A stretch of 32,031 nucleotides of DNA from positions 1 through 32,031 of the forward strand of contig JAMXLG010000277.1 of NCBI GenBank assembly GCA_024281135.1. Direction: 5' to 3'. This DNA is from Vulcanimicrobiia bacterium (GTDB lineage Bacteria > Eremiobacterota > Eremiobacteria > Baltobacterales > Baltobacteraceae). Positions 8,943-16,741 of this stretch are shown in pieces. Below the pieces are notes generated by a model that ran no database searches, was not told where the DNA came from, and saw nothing but the letters and a program-made list of their open reading frames with translations. How positions within the stretch are numbered: the first letter of the stretch is position 1; each line of letters starts with the position of its first letter. The position numbers and the translations under genes were made by a program.

Positions 8943-10096
8943 TCGACGAAGGCGCCGGCCTTTACAACCGCGTCCGGTTCGCGGAGCGCACGAACGTTCG
9001 AACCCGCGTCGTCATTCAAGAGCAAAAGATCCGCCGCTTCTCCCGGCTCGATGATACCGCGATTAAGAGCGATCAACTCGGCTGCAACGGCTGTTGCAGC
9101 ATGTAGGGCGGCTCGCGGTGTCATGCCGAGCAAACGGTGCATCAGCTCGACTTCGTACGCGTAGTTGTCGTGGTAGTTGTAAGGAGTACCCGCGTCCGAC
9201 CCGCCCGCAATCTTTACTCCGGCTTCGTAGGCTCGGCGAATGTTGGTCGTCATCGCTTCGGTAAGCGCTTGCGCCTTACGAATGACGAACTCCGGCTGCG
9301 CGCCGTTCCGCGCGTTTTCCATAATGCAGGTCGGTGCCGTGAGCGTCGGGACCAAATAGGCGCCGCTCGCTTTGAACAACTCGATCGCTTCGTCGTCGAG
9401 CAGATGTCCGTGTTCGATTGAATCAATGCCCGAACGAAGTGCGTTCTTGATGCCCTCGGTTCCGATCGCATGCGACGCAACGCGGAGTCCATGGCGATGC
9501 GCTTCATTGATGCCTGCGAGCAGCTCTTCCGGAAGCAATTGCGCGTTGCCCGGCACCGCGCCCTTGGTCAAGACGCCGCCGGTTGCAATCATTTTGATGC
9601 AATCCGCGCCGCCTTTCATCTGTTCGCGCACGGCCTTTCGCGCATCCCAGGGACCATCGATTTCACGGCCGACAAAGTGACCATGTCCGCCCGTCATGCA
9701 GAGCACGTAACCCGCGACGCGCATGCGCGGGCCGGAAATGCGTCCGCGGTCGATTGCATCTCGAATGTCCGCTGCGATTCCGTAGGATGATCCGACGTCG
9801 CGAACGGTCGTTACGCCGGAGCGAACCGTCTTCGACGCGTTTTCCACGGCGTGTAGCACGCGCTGATTTTGCGTCATTGCAGCAATAGTGCCCATCGTGT
9901 CGGCTTCGCCGCTCATCTCGAGGTGAACGTGCGCGTTGACTAATCCCGGCGTGATGCATGCGGCGGACCGATCGTAGGAACCGCCTTCGTTCGCATTGCG
10001 AACGTCGACGATGCGATCGCCGTTGATTTCGATGTCGACATTGCGACGCGGCTCGTTCAGCGAACCGTCATAGAGGATGCCTGTGCGAAGGATCAC
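8939..10096 (-). CDS. Amidohydrolase (imidazolonepropionase/prolidase-like)
   Basis: This 385-residue protein has the composite beta-sandwich plus TIM barrel layout of subtype-I amidohydrolases. Metal ligands are visible in order: HVH (56-58) after ITPGLVNA, Lys168 in ADCIKMIATGGV as the likely carboxylated lysine, His209 in VASHAIG, His229 in SIEHGHLL and Asp301 in GGSDAGTPY. This is the arrangement of the binuclear zinc carboxypeptidase/prolidase group, so it probably hydrolyses an amide or a dipeptide-like compound; the substrate is unknown. There is no signal peptide. Start and stop overlap the neighbouring genes by 4 bp each (ATGA), inside the seven-gene (-) operon. Confidence 0.92.
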   Translation of the reverse strand: MILRTGILYDGSLNEPRRNVDIEINGDRIVDVRNANEGGSYDRSAACITPGLVNAHVHLEMSGEADTMGTIAAMTQNQRVLHAVENASKTVRSGVTTVRDVGSSYGIAADIRDAIDRGRISGPRMRVAGYVLCMTGGHGHFVGREIDGPWDARKAVREQMKGGADCIKMIATGGVLTKGAVPGNAQLLPEELLAGINEAHRHGLRVASHAIGTEGIKNALRSGIDSIEHGHLLDDEAIELFKASGAYLVPTLTAPTCIMENARNGAQPEFVIRKAQALTEAMTTNIRRAYEAGVKIAGGSDAGTPYNYHDNYAYEVELMHRLLGMTPRAALHAATAVAAELIALNRGIIEPGEAADLLLLNDDAGSNVRALREPDAVVKAGAFVE

Positions 10097-11025
10097 GGAG
10101 CGGTCGTTACCGCTGTAACGCGTGCATCGGCTGCTTCCATCGCCTGAAACGCTTTGCTCGTGAGATCGTGATCGAGTACGCCACGAATGAACCGAGACGC
10201 CGCGCGCAGCTTGCTCAGATCGACACCGGTATCGACTTTCATCGAGTGCAGCAAGTAGATAACGTCTTCAGTGCCGACGTTGCCCGTCGCACCGGGCGCG
10301 TACGGACAACCACCCAAGCCGCCCGCGGAACTGTCGAAGATATGAACGCCGTGCTGCAATGCAGCATAGAGGTTCGCAAGCGCCGTTCCACGCGTATCGT
10401 GGAAGTGGAACGCCAACTGATCGAGCGAGATCTGCTTGGTGAGTGCAGGAATCAACTCGTCAACTTGACTCGGCACGCCGACGCCGATCGTGTCGCCGAT
10501 CGAAAGTTCGTCGCAGCCCATTTCCATGAGTTTAACGCTGACGTCGACAACCATTGCCGGCGTCACTTCGTCGCCGAAGGGCGAGCCAAACGCCGTCGAG
10601 ACATAGCCGCGCACCCACATGCCGTCGCTCTTTGCGGTGCGCACGACGTCTCGGAACGTGTCGAGCGACTCATCGATCGTCATGTTGATGTTGCGCTTCG
10701 TGAACGTCTCCGAGGCGGCCGTAAACACGGCAATCGCGTCAACGCCAACCGATTTCGCCCGCTCGTAGCCTTTCATGTTCGGAACGAGCACCGGATAGCG
10801 CACGCCGGGGGCTTTGCGAATTCGCGTAAAGACGTCCGCCGCATCGGCGAGCTGCGGAATCGCTTTGGGGCTCACGAACGAGGTCGCTTCGATCCACTGC
10901 AGACCTGTTTCGGAGAGCAGATCGATATAGCGCACCTTATCGTTGGTGCTGATGACGGCATGCTCGTTCTGCAGGCCGTCGCGCGCACCCATTTCAACCA
11001 ACTTGACGAATTTCGGCAATGCCAT
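10093..11025 (-). CDS. liuE: Hydroxymethylglutaryl-CoA lyase
   Basis: The enzyme cleaves HMG-CoA to acetoacetate and acetyl-CoA, the last step of leucine degradation. The 310-residue protein contains the catalytic set Arg15/Asp16 (GARDGLQNE), His207 and His209 (FHFHDTRG), Cys240 (GGLGGCPYAPGATGNV) and Asn249. Each lies exactly 26 positions before the corresponding residue of the human enzyme (Asp42, His233, His235, Cys266, Asn275), which supports both the identity and the ATG at 11025. A longer frame upstream would add Arg-rich residues that overlap the carboxylase gene and is rejected. It follows the biotin carboxylase gene by 22 bp and overlaps the amidohydrolase start. Confidence 0.96.
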   Translation of the reverse strand: MALPKFVKLVEMGARDGLQNEHAVISTNDKVRYIDLLSETGLQWIEATSFVSPKAIPQLADAADVFTRIRKAPGVRYPVLVPNMKGYERAKSVGVDAIAVFTAASETFTKRNINMTIDESLDTFRDVVRTAKSDGMWVRGYVSTAFGSPFGDEVTPAMVVDVSVKLMEMGCDELSIGDTIGVGVPSQVDELIPALTKQISLDQLAFHFHDTRGTALANLYAALQHGVHIFDSSAGGLGGCPYAPGATGNVGTEDVIYLLHSMKVDTGVDLSKLRAASRFIRGVLDHDLTSKAFQAMEAADARVTAVTTAP

Positions 11026-11047
11026 ACGGTTTATGACCTCATCGCGC

Positions 11048-12949
11048 CTAGGCGAGTTCCACGAGTGGCGCGCCACCCGGGACGATGTCGCCCTCTTTGA
11101 CGAGCACCGCTTGCACGGTCGCATCGAGCGACGCTTCGATCCGGTGTTCCATCTTCATCGCTTCGAGTACGAGAAGCAGCGCGCGCTCCGCAACCTGATC
11201 GCCTGCACGAACGGCGATCTTCACGATTTTGCCCGGCATCGGCGCGGTTACGCGCCCATCGGCGCCGCCTGAAGCTCCACTCGCACCGCCGCTATGCGCA
11301 GCCGGCGGCGGGATGCGTTCAAACGCGTAGCTCTTTCCGTCGAGCTGCGCGAGCCATCCGTGTCCGGCACTCTCGACCGACCCGCGGAGTTTTCGTACGT
11401 CGATCTCGCCGTCGAGGTCGCCGCTCAACGAGAAGACGTTCGGATCGTTCGTTGCGTCCGCTAATGCGACGAATGAAGCGTCGTCCGACGTGATTCGGAG
11501 CGGCATACCCACGCTGCCCATGCGCCACGGTACCTCGTGATGCGCGAGCATCCACGCCGCGACGAGCAGCGCTGCTTCGCGCGGAACGTCTTTGCGCGTA
11601 AAGATCGACTCGTCTAACCGCTGTGGCAGAAAGTTGGTGGTCGTGCGCCCTTGGATAAACCACTCATCGCGCGCGATCCACAACAGAAGCGGCACGTTTG
11701 CGCGCACCCCTTCAATTCGGAAATGTTCCAGCGCCTGTTGCAAACGCGCAATTGCGTGCTCGCGCTCCGTGCCGTACACGATCAGTTTCGCGAGCATCGG
11801 ATCGTAATAGACGCTCACTTCGCTGCCGGTTTGCACGCCGGAATCGACGCGAATTCCCGGACCTTCCGGCGGTTCCCATCGCGTGATCGTTCCGGTTGAC
11901 GGCAACATGTGGTTTGCAGGATCTTCCGCATAAATGCGCGTTTCGATCGACCAGCCGCGTGGGCGAACGTCTTCTTGCGCAAGCGTGAGCCGCTCACCGT
12001 TAGCGATGCGAAGCTGCCAGTGGACGAGATCCACACCGTACACCAACTCGGTAACGGGATGCTCGACCTGCAGGCGCGTGTTCATTTCGAGGAAGTAGTA
12101 CGAACCATCCGAGTCCAGCATGAATTCGCACGTGCCGGCGTTCGTATATCCGACGGATTTCGCAGCGCGGACCGCGGCTGCGCCCATCTCGGCGCGAAGT
12201 TCCGGCGAGAGTGCAACCGACGGCGCTTCCTCGACGATCTTTTGGTGACGCCGTTGGATGGAACATTCGCGTTCCCCGAGATGAATCGTCGTACCGAACG
12301 AGTCTGCCAGCACTTGGAATTCGATGTGGCGCGGTTCGCGTAAATACCGTTCGAGCAGAATCGCATCATCACCGAACGCCGCAAGCGCTTCCCGCTTTGC
12401 AGCCGCGAGCGATTCGTCGAACTGATCGATCGATTCCACGACGCGCATGCCGCGTCCGCCGCCACCTGCGCTCGCTTTGATCAGCAGCGGAAAGCCGACG
12501 CGTGCCGCTTCATTACGAAGGTGAGCCGACGATTGATCGTCGCCATCGTATCCGGGAACCGTCGGCACGTCGAAGTCGCGCACGCGACGCTTGGCTTCGA
12601 TTTTGCTCCCCATTGCCGCCATCGCTTCGGGCGACGGACCAACGAAGATCATGCCTGCATCGCGAACGGCTTTGGCAAACGCGGCGCGTTCGGAAAGAAA
12701 TCCATAGCCGGGATGTACTGCATCGGCTTTCATGCTGACTGCAGCAGCGATGACGGCGTCGATATTCAAATACGATTCGCTCGCCGGCGCAGGTCCGACG
12801 CAGCGCGCGTCGTCCATGACCGTGAGATGATACGCGTCCGCATCGGCTTCGGAATAAATGCCGAGCGGTACGATGCCCATTTCACGCGCGCCACGCGCAA
12901 CGCGTACCGCGATTTCGCCGCGGTTGGCGATCAGCAGACGTTGAATCAT
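11048..12949 (-). CDS. liuD: Methylcrotonyl-CoA carboxylase, biotin carboxylase/biotin carrier subunit
   Basis: This 633-residue protein is the biotin-containing subunit of an acyl-CoA carboxylase. The biotin carboxylase domain starts MIQRLLIANRGEIAVRVARG, with an ATP-grasp region (FPLLIKASAGGGGRGMRVV) and the catalytic FLEMNTRLQVEHPVTE. The C-terminal biotinyl domain carries EAMKMEH with the biotin lysine at 599, 34 residues from the end. Sequence alone would allow acetyl-, propionyl- or methylcrotonyl-CoA. Its position between a methylglutaconyl-CoA hydratase and HMG-CoA lyase makes methylcrotonyl-CoA the likely substrate. The matching carboxyltransferase subunit is at 18258-19886. Its ATG overlaps the hydratase stop. 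Confidence 0.93.
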   Translation of the reverse strand: MIQRLLIANRGEIAVRVARGAREMGIVPLGIYSEADADAYHLTVMDDARCVGPAPASESYLNIDAVIAAAVSMKADAVHPGYGFLSERAAFAKAVRDAGMIFVGPSPEAMAAMGSKIEAKRRVRDFDVPTVPGYDGDDQSSAHLRNEAARVGFPLLIKASAGGGGRGMRVVESIDQFDESLAAAKREALAAFGDDAILLERYLREPRHIEFQVLADSFGTTIHLGERECSIQRRHQKIVEEAPSVALSPELRAEMGAAAVRAAKSVGYTNAGTCEFMLDSDGSYYFLEMNTRLQVEHPVTELVYGVDLVHWQLRIANGERLTLAQEDVRPRGWSIETRIYAEDPANHMLPSTGTITRWEPPEGPGIRVDSGVQTGSEVSVYYDPMLAKLIVYGTEREHAIARLQQALEHFRIEGVRANVPLLLWIARDEWFIQGRTTTNFLPQRLDESIFTRKDVPREAALLVAAWMLAHHEVPWRMGSVGMPLRITSDDASFVALADATNDPNVFSLSGDLDGEIDVRKLRGSVESAGHGWLAQLDGKSYAFERIPPPAAHSGGASGASGGADGRVTAPMPGKIVKIAVRAGDQVAERALLLVLEAMKMEHRIEASLDATVQAVLVKEGDIVPGGAPLVELA

Positions 12950-13722
12950 TGCGCGAACGCTGCCTTCCGGCGTTCGAGAAACGCGCGCAGACCTTCTTGG
13001 CCTTCGGGGCTCGTGCGCTGCAGTGCAATGGCATTGCTCGTGATACCGAGCGTTTCATCGTAGCTCGCCGCGATCACACGCGGCACGAGCGCTTTGGCCG
13101 CGGCAACGGCATTTGGTCCGCTCGACATGATTTGTGCAAGCGTCTCATCAACAGCGGCATCGAGTTGATCCGCTGCAACGACGCGGTGCACGAGTCCGAT
13201 GTGATACGCACGCTCTGCGTTGAATCGCTCGCCCGTTAGAAAAAGTGCGCGTGCATGCGACACTCCGATTTTTGCAAGCACGAACGGCGAAATCACTGCG
13301 GGAATGATGCCGAGCTTCACTTCGGTGAATCCGAAGAGCGCATCATCACTCGCGATTGCGATGTCACAGACGGCAGTGAGTCCGGATCCGCCGCCGAGCG
13401 CGGCGCCGTGAATCCGCCCGATCACGGGTTTCGCACAACGGTCGATTGCGCGAAACATGAGGCTCATCGTTTCAGCGTCTCCGACGTTCTCGTCGTAACT
13501 TACATCAAGCGCGCCGCGCATCCAATTGATGTCCGCGCCGCCGCAGAACGACGGGCCCTCGCCGGCTAGGACGACGGCTCGGACGTGGGGGTCATCGGAG
13601 AGGCGAACGAACGTGTCGCGGAGTTCGCGAATAACGTCCGCGTTGAATGCGTTGCGTACGTCGGGCCGCGCGAGCGTGACGCGCGCAACCTGCGCTTGCG
13701 AGGAGAGCGTGATGGTAGACAT
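12946..13722 (-). CDS. liuC: Enoyl-CoA hydratase, probable methylglutaconyl-CoA hydratase
   Basis: This 258-residue crotonase-family protein should hydrate 3-methylglutaconyl-CoA to HMG-CoA. Oxyanion-hole segments are FCGGADINWM (59-68) and HGAALGGGSGL (105-115). Only the second catalytic glutamate is present (Glu134 in FGFTEVKLGIIP); the first is replaced by Gly in GGGSGL. The following PAVISPFVLAKIG is typical of LiuC/AtuE-type hydratases, which fits the neighbours. The ATG at 13722 is preferred because MSTITLSSQAQVARVTLARP is a standard crotonase beginning; no clear Shine-Dalgarno precedes it. It is the first gene of the (-) operon, 41 bp from the divergent cytochrome gene. Confidence 0.92.
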   Translation of the reverse strand: MSTITLSSQAQVARVTLARPDVRNAFNADVIRELRDTFVRLSDDPHVRAVVLAGEGPSFCGGADINWMRGALDVSYDENVGDAETMSLMFRAIDRCAKPVIGRIHGAALGGGSGLTAVCDIAIASDDALFGFTEVKLGIIPAVISPFVLAKIGVSHARALFLTGERFNAERAYHIGLVHRVVAADQLDAAVDETLAQIMSSGPNAVAAAKALVPRVIAASYDETLGITSNAIALQRTSPEGQEGLRAFLERRKAAFAQ

Positions 13723-13763
13723 GGGCCCGGTGTCGTTCGGCTTATCATCCGGTCGCGCCTGGG

Positions 13764-14582
13764 ATGCGTTATAGTCGTATGCAAATGGGGCGCAAGATCT
13801 ACCGGTACGCGGTAACGACACGGCTGAGCCACTGGCTTTGGGTGATCGCGTTCGGAGTGCTCGTCTCGAGCGGTCTCCAAATTTTCAACGCCGCGCCCTA
13901 CCTCGATGCCTCCGATAAGTCGAACCCGGCGCGGCGGGTGCTCTCGATCGATGCGCCGGCGCAAGGCGTGGGAGCGACGAGGATCTTCGGGCGTACGTTT
14001 ACGACCACCGGATGGCTCGGCTGGACGGATGATGGGATGGGCGGGCGAGGTCCGCGCGGGTTTCCCGCTTGGATCACGATCCCGTCGTATCAAGACCTCG
14101 CAGACGGGCGGCGTTGGCATCTGTTCTTTGCATGGATTGCGGCTGCATGTTGGGTTGCGTGGCTGATCTCCACAGCGATCAAAGGCAACCTCCGCGAGAT
14201 GATCTTACGCCCCAGCGACATCCCGAAACTCTGGCCGATGCAAGCGTACTACTTGCGCTTGCGCAAGGAACCGCCGCCGCACGGCATCTACAACCCGCTG
14301 CAAAAAGCGGCGTACACGACGATCGGTTTTATTATTGCGCCCCTCGTCGTGCTGACCGGGCTCGCGCTCTCGCCCGGTATCGACGCGATTGCGCAGCCGC
14401 TAACGTGGCTGCTTGGCGGACGTCAGTTTGCGCGCCTATGGCATTTTGTCGGCATGCTGCTCCTACTTGCGTTCTTTGCTGTCCATACGTTCCAAGTGCT
14501 GACGCAAGGCGTGCTCAATCAAATGAATTCGATGATTACCGGGTGGTATCGCGTAAGCGAACACGACGTGGTGGGACAATGA
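13764..14582 (+). CDS. Cytochrome b (cytochrome b561/formate dehydrogenase gamma-like) partner of a molybdoenzyme
   Basis: This 272-residue integral membrane protein has four clear helices: LSHWLWVIAFGVLVSSGLQIF, the RRWHLFFAWIAAACW helix, AAYTTIGFIIAPLVVLTGLAL and the LWHFVGMLLLLAFFAVHTF helix. Histidines in helices 1, 2 and 4 (SHW, WHLFF, WHF, VHTF) fit two b hemes. A long soluble loop of about 70 residues, rich in Gly/Trp, joins helices 1 and 2. The stop overlaps the start of the molybdopterin protein (ATGA), so it probably exchanges electrons between that protein and quinone. It resembles thiosulfate-reductase or formate-dehydrogenase type cytochromes, not the YedZ type. Alternative starts are ATG 13779 or ATG 13785; the latter follows a TATAGT by 9 bp. 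Confidence 0.9.
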   Translation: MRYSRMQMGRKIYRYAVTTRLSHWLWVIAFGVLVSSGLQIFNAAPYLDASDKSNPARRVLSIDAPAQGVGATRIFGRTFTTTGWLGWTDDGMGGRGPRGFPAWITIPSYQDLADGRRWHLFFAWIAAACWVAWLISTAIKGNLREMILRPSDIPKLWPMQAYYLRLRKEPPPHGIYNPLQKAAYTTIGFIIAPLVVLTGLALSPGIDAIAQPLTWLLGGRQFARLWHFVGMLLLLAFFAVHTFQVLTQGVLNQMNSMITGWYRVSEHDVVGQ

Positions 14583-15319
14583 ACCGGCGGCTCTTCATCG
14601 CAACCTCAATCTCGTCCGCGCTTGCGGCATGTTCCCCGCTCGGCACGGCGTTGAACAACAACGAGAGATTTCATGCTTTGCTCGGTTCCGCGCAGGGACT
14701 CAACCATAAGCTGATCGGTACGCGCGGCTTAGCGCGCGAGTATCGCGATAGTGACGTCGATCGCGATTTTCGCGTAAACGGATTTCCGACGCCTACCGAT
14801 TCGTATTATCGCGACCTCGTAGCGCGTGGCTTCGAATCGTACCGGCTAATCGTGGACGGGGCGGTTGACCGCAAAGCAGCCTTTTCGCTCGCGCAGTTGC
14901 AGGCAATGCCGCAAATCACCCAAATCACGCGCCACGATTGCGTGGAAGGTTGGAGCGCGATCGGCAAGTGGAGCGGTATCCGGCTGCGCGACTTTCTTGC
15001 GGCCGTGAAGCCGCGGAGCGATGCGCGCTATGTCGTCTTCCATTGCATGGACAAAGACGACCAAAACATGCCGTACTACGAAAGCCTCGATCTGCATCAA
15101 GCGTCGCATCCGCAGACGCTGCTCGCGCTGCGCTTGAACGATGCGCCGCTCGATCCGGATCATGGAGCGCCGGTGCGCCTACGCATTCCGACACAATTAG
15201 GCTACAAGAGTGCAAAGTGGGTTAAGCGGATCGAACTCGTCGGTTCGTTCGCAACGATTTATTCGGGTGCCGGCGGCTATTGGGAAGATCAGGGCTACGA
15301 GTGGTACGCCGGCATATAG
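14579..15319 (+). CDS. Molybdopterin-dependent oxidoreductase (sulfite oxidase/MsrP-like), predicted Tat lipoprotein
   Basis: This 246-residue protein has the sulfite-oxidase molybdopterin fold. The molybdenum-binding cysteine is Cys121 in ITRHDCVEGWSAIGKWSG, followed by LRDFLAAV. Later segments, YYESLDLHQASHPQTLLALRLN, DHGAPVRLRIPTQLGYKSAKW and the GYWEDQGYEW end, are typical of the family. The N-terminus MNRRLFIATSISSALAAC combines a twin-arginine start with a lipobox at Cys18, so the protein is probably exported folded and lipid-anchored. The natural substrate is unknown (sulfite, methionine sulfoxide or another S/N-oxide are family options). The ATG overlaps the cytochrome stop, indicating a membrane redox pair. 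Confidence 0.9.
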   Translation: MNRRLFIATSISSALAACSPLGTALNNNERFHALLGSAQGLNHKLIGTRGLAREYRDSDVDRDFRVNGFPTPTDSYYRDLVARGFESYRLIVDGAVDRKAAFSLAQLQAMPQITQITRHDCVEGWSAIGKWSGIRLRDFLAAVKPRSDARYVVFHCMDKDDQNMPYYESLDLHQASHPQTLLALRLNDAPLDPDHGAPVRLRIPTQLGYKSAKWVKRIELVGSFATIYSGAGGYWEDQGYEWYAGI

Positions 15320-15346
15320 CCGCTATTTACACTTAGCCGCTATTTA
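15317..15346. repeat. 13-bp direct repeat at a convergent gene junction
   Basis: TAGCCGCTATTTA occurs twice, at 15317-15329 and 15334-15346, separated by CACT. The first copy contains the stop codon of the molybdopterin gene; the second covers the stop codon of the convergent secreted-protein gene. It reads as a small tandem duplication. No hairpin terminator is evident here. Confidence 0.85.
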
Positions 15347-15897
15347 ACGGTGATCATCAGGGCTTGCGAATACGTGATTTGGACGACATCGCCGACCTTG
15401 AAATTGCTGAGAAGTTCCTTGTTCTTAACGGCAAGGTCGAGCGTGCGTCCGTCATTCGTTTTTACCGTGACCGACGGTTTCGACATATCGATCGCCTGAA
15501 TCGTTACTACCGCCACCTGCGTTTGCGAGATTTGACCGGAGGGCTTTTCTCCAGCGAGCGACGTCACGATCGGGCTCGATGACGGCGGCGGTGCCGCCAT
15601 TGCGTCGGCTTTGACCATGTTGAGCGCGACGGATTCTTGGTAGAGGAACGTTATCGTATCGCCGACCTTGATTTGGTTGAAACGTTTGACGTTGGGACTC
15701 ACCTGATACGTCGATGTGTTTCCCTTGTCGTCTTGAAGTGTGATTACACGTGACGTGTAGTCGATGGCGGCGACTTTTGCCGTGACTTGCGCAGTTCCGG
15801 ATGCTGAGACCGGCGCGGTACTTTGCGTTTGAGCCTGTGCGGCTACGAGCGAGCACGAGAGCGCCAGAACAACCGTGAGTATGATCTGTGTACGCAT
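15340..15897 (-). CDS. Secreted protein with two copies of a small beta-domain (unknown function)
   Basis: This 185-residue protein starts with a good signal peptide (MRTQIILTVVLALSCSLVAA, cleavage near 20-22). Two similar domains follow, at about 36-94 and 126-184. Each reads AID, a hydrophobic strand, a DG or KGN turn, a polar stretch, then KVGD and a strand ending in TFLY or QITY. They are joined by a Pro/Ser linker. This is reminiscent of DUF5666/OB-like periplasmic domains, but I cannot assign a family firmly. No catalytic motif is seen. The ATG at 15897 is preferred because it starts the signal peptide directly. It is divergent from the acetyltransferase gene across 57 bp. Confidence 0.85.
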   Translation of the reverse strand: MRTQIILTVVLALSCSLVAAQAQTQSTAPVSASGTAQVTAKVAAIDYTSRVITLQDDKGNTSTYQVSPNVKRFNQIKVGDTITFLYQESVALNMVKADAMAAPPPSSSPIVTSLAGEKPSGQISQTQVAVVTIQAIDMSKPSVTVKTNDGRTLDLAVKNKELLSNFKVGDVVQITYSQALMITVK

Positions 15898-15954
15898 GCC
15901 AGCCGCTTCTAGCAACGTAGGTAAAATGCTCCACAACGCGATATTCGTTTTCGT

Positions 15955-16740
15955 GTGATTATTGATCGATCGCTGGCACTCGCATGTGAACTAGGCGAGC
16001 GCAATGGCATTCGCCGGTGCTTGGAAGCTGGTCAACGGAACTTTCCGGAACTTGGAATTGAAATTCGAGAGCTCGCAGGCGGAATTTTAGGCTTCTCCGG
16101 GATTGGTGGTGCGCTCTCGCAAGCAACGGCGATTGGCGTGAACGCGGACGTCTCGCAGAGCGACGTCAACCAAATCACAGCGTTCTTTCGTGAGCACCGG
16201 TGCACACCGCGTGTGGAAATCAGCCCGTTGAATAATCCGGAATTGGCTCCGCTACTCGCCCGCGCCGGATACACACCCGTCAAGCACGAGAACATGCTCG
16301 TGGCCGATCTCAACCTGCTGGAAGGCGGTCGGGATGCACGCATTGCGTCGATGCGAGATGCGCGCGAGTGGGCGCAGGCATCGGCGCGCGGGTTTTGCGA
16401 CGGCGCCGAACCGGATCTCGAGGCGCTCACGGTAAGCCTTCTGATCGCTACCGGAGGGGCCGACGTATTGGAAGCACGCGACGGCGACGCGATCGTAAGT
16501 ACAGCATGTTACGCCTTTGAAGAAGAAGGCGTTGCGCTTTTCGCTGCATCGACCCTCCCGTCGCATCGGCGTCAAGGATGGCAGCGCGCCATGATTCGCG
16601 AACGCATCGCGCGAGCGAAGGAAGCGGGGATGCGGTACGCCCGCGTCACTGCTGAGCCGCTGAGCAACTCCGAGCGCAATTTTCGAGCGCTTGGGTTCGT
16701 TCCGCTCTACACGCGTGTTACTTGGGAGTGGAGGAACTAA
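15955..16740 (+). CDS. GNAT-family N-acetyltransferase
   Basis: This 261-residue protein ends in a GNAT domain: VALFAASTLPSHRRQGWQRAMIRERIARAKEAGM contains the acetyl-CoA pyrophosphate loop (RRQGWQ, a variant of RxxGxG/A), and NSERNFRALGFVPLYTRVTWEW is the usual C-terminal strand-helix-strand. The first ~130 residues form a second, weakly GNAT-like half, as in tandem GNAT proteins. The acyl acceptor is unknown. The GTG start at 15955 is the best available; a second GTG lies 2 bp upstream in another frame. The next gene starts 1 bp after its stop, with its ribosome binding site inside this gene. Confidence 0.88.
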   Translation: MIIDRSLALACELGERNGIRRCLEAGQRNFPELGIEIRELAGGILGFSGIGGALSQATAIGVNADVSQSDVNQITAFFREHRCTPRVEISPLNNPELAPLLARAGYTPVKHENMLVADLNLLEGGRDARIASMRDAREWAQASARGFCDGAEPDLEALTVSLLIATGGADVLEARDGDAIVSTACYAFEEEGVALFAASTLPSHRRQGWQRAMIRERIARAKEAGMRYARVTAEPLSNSERNFRALGFVPLYTRVTWEWRN

Positions 16741-16741
16741 C

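Noticed and set aside
10168..11100. 310-residue open frame opposite HMG-CoA lyase
   Set aside because: The lyase frame aligns its five catalytic residues at a constant offset with the human enzyme; the opposite frame has no motif.
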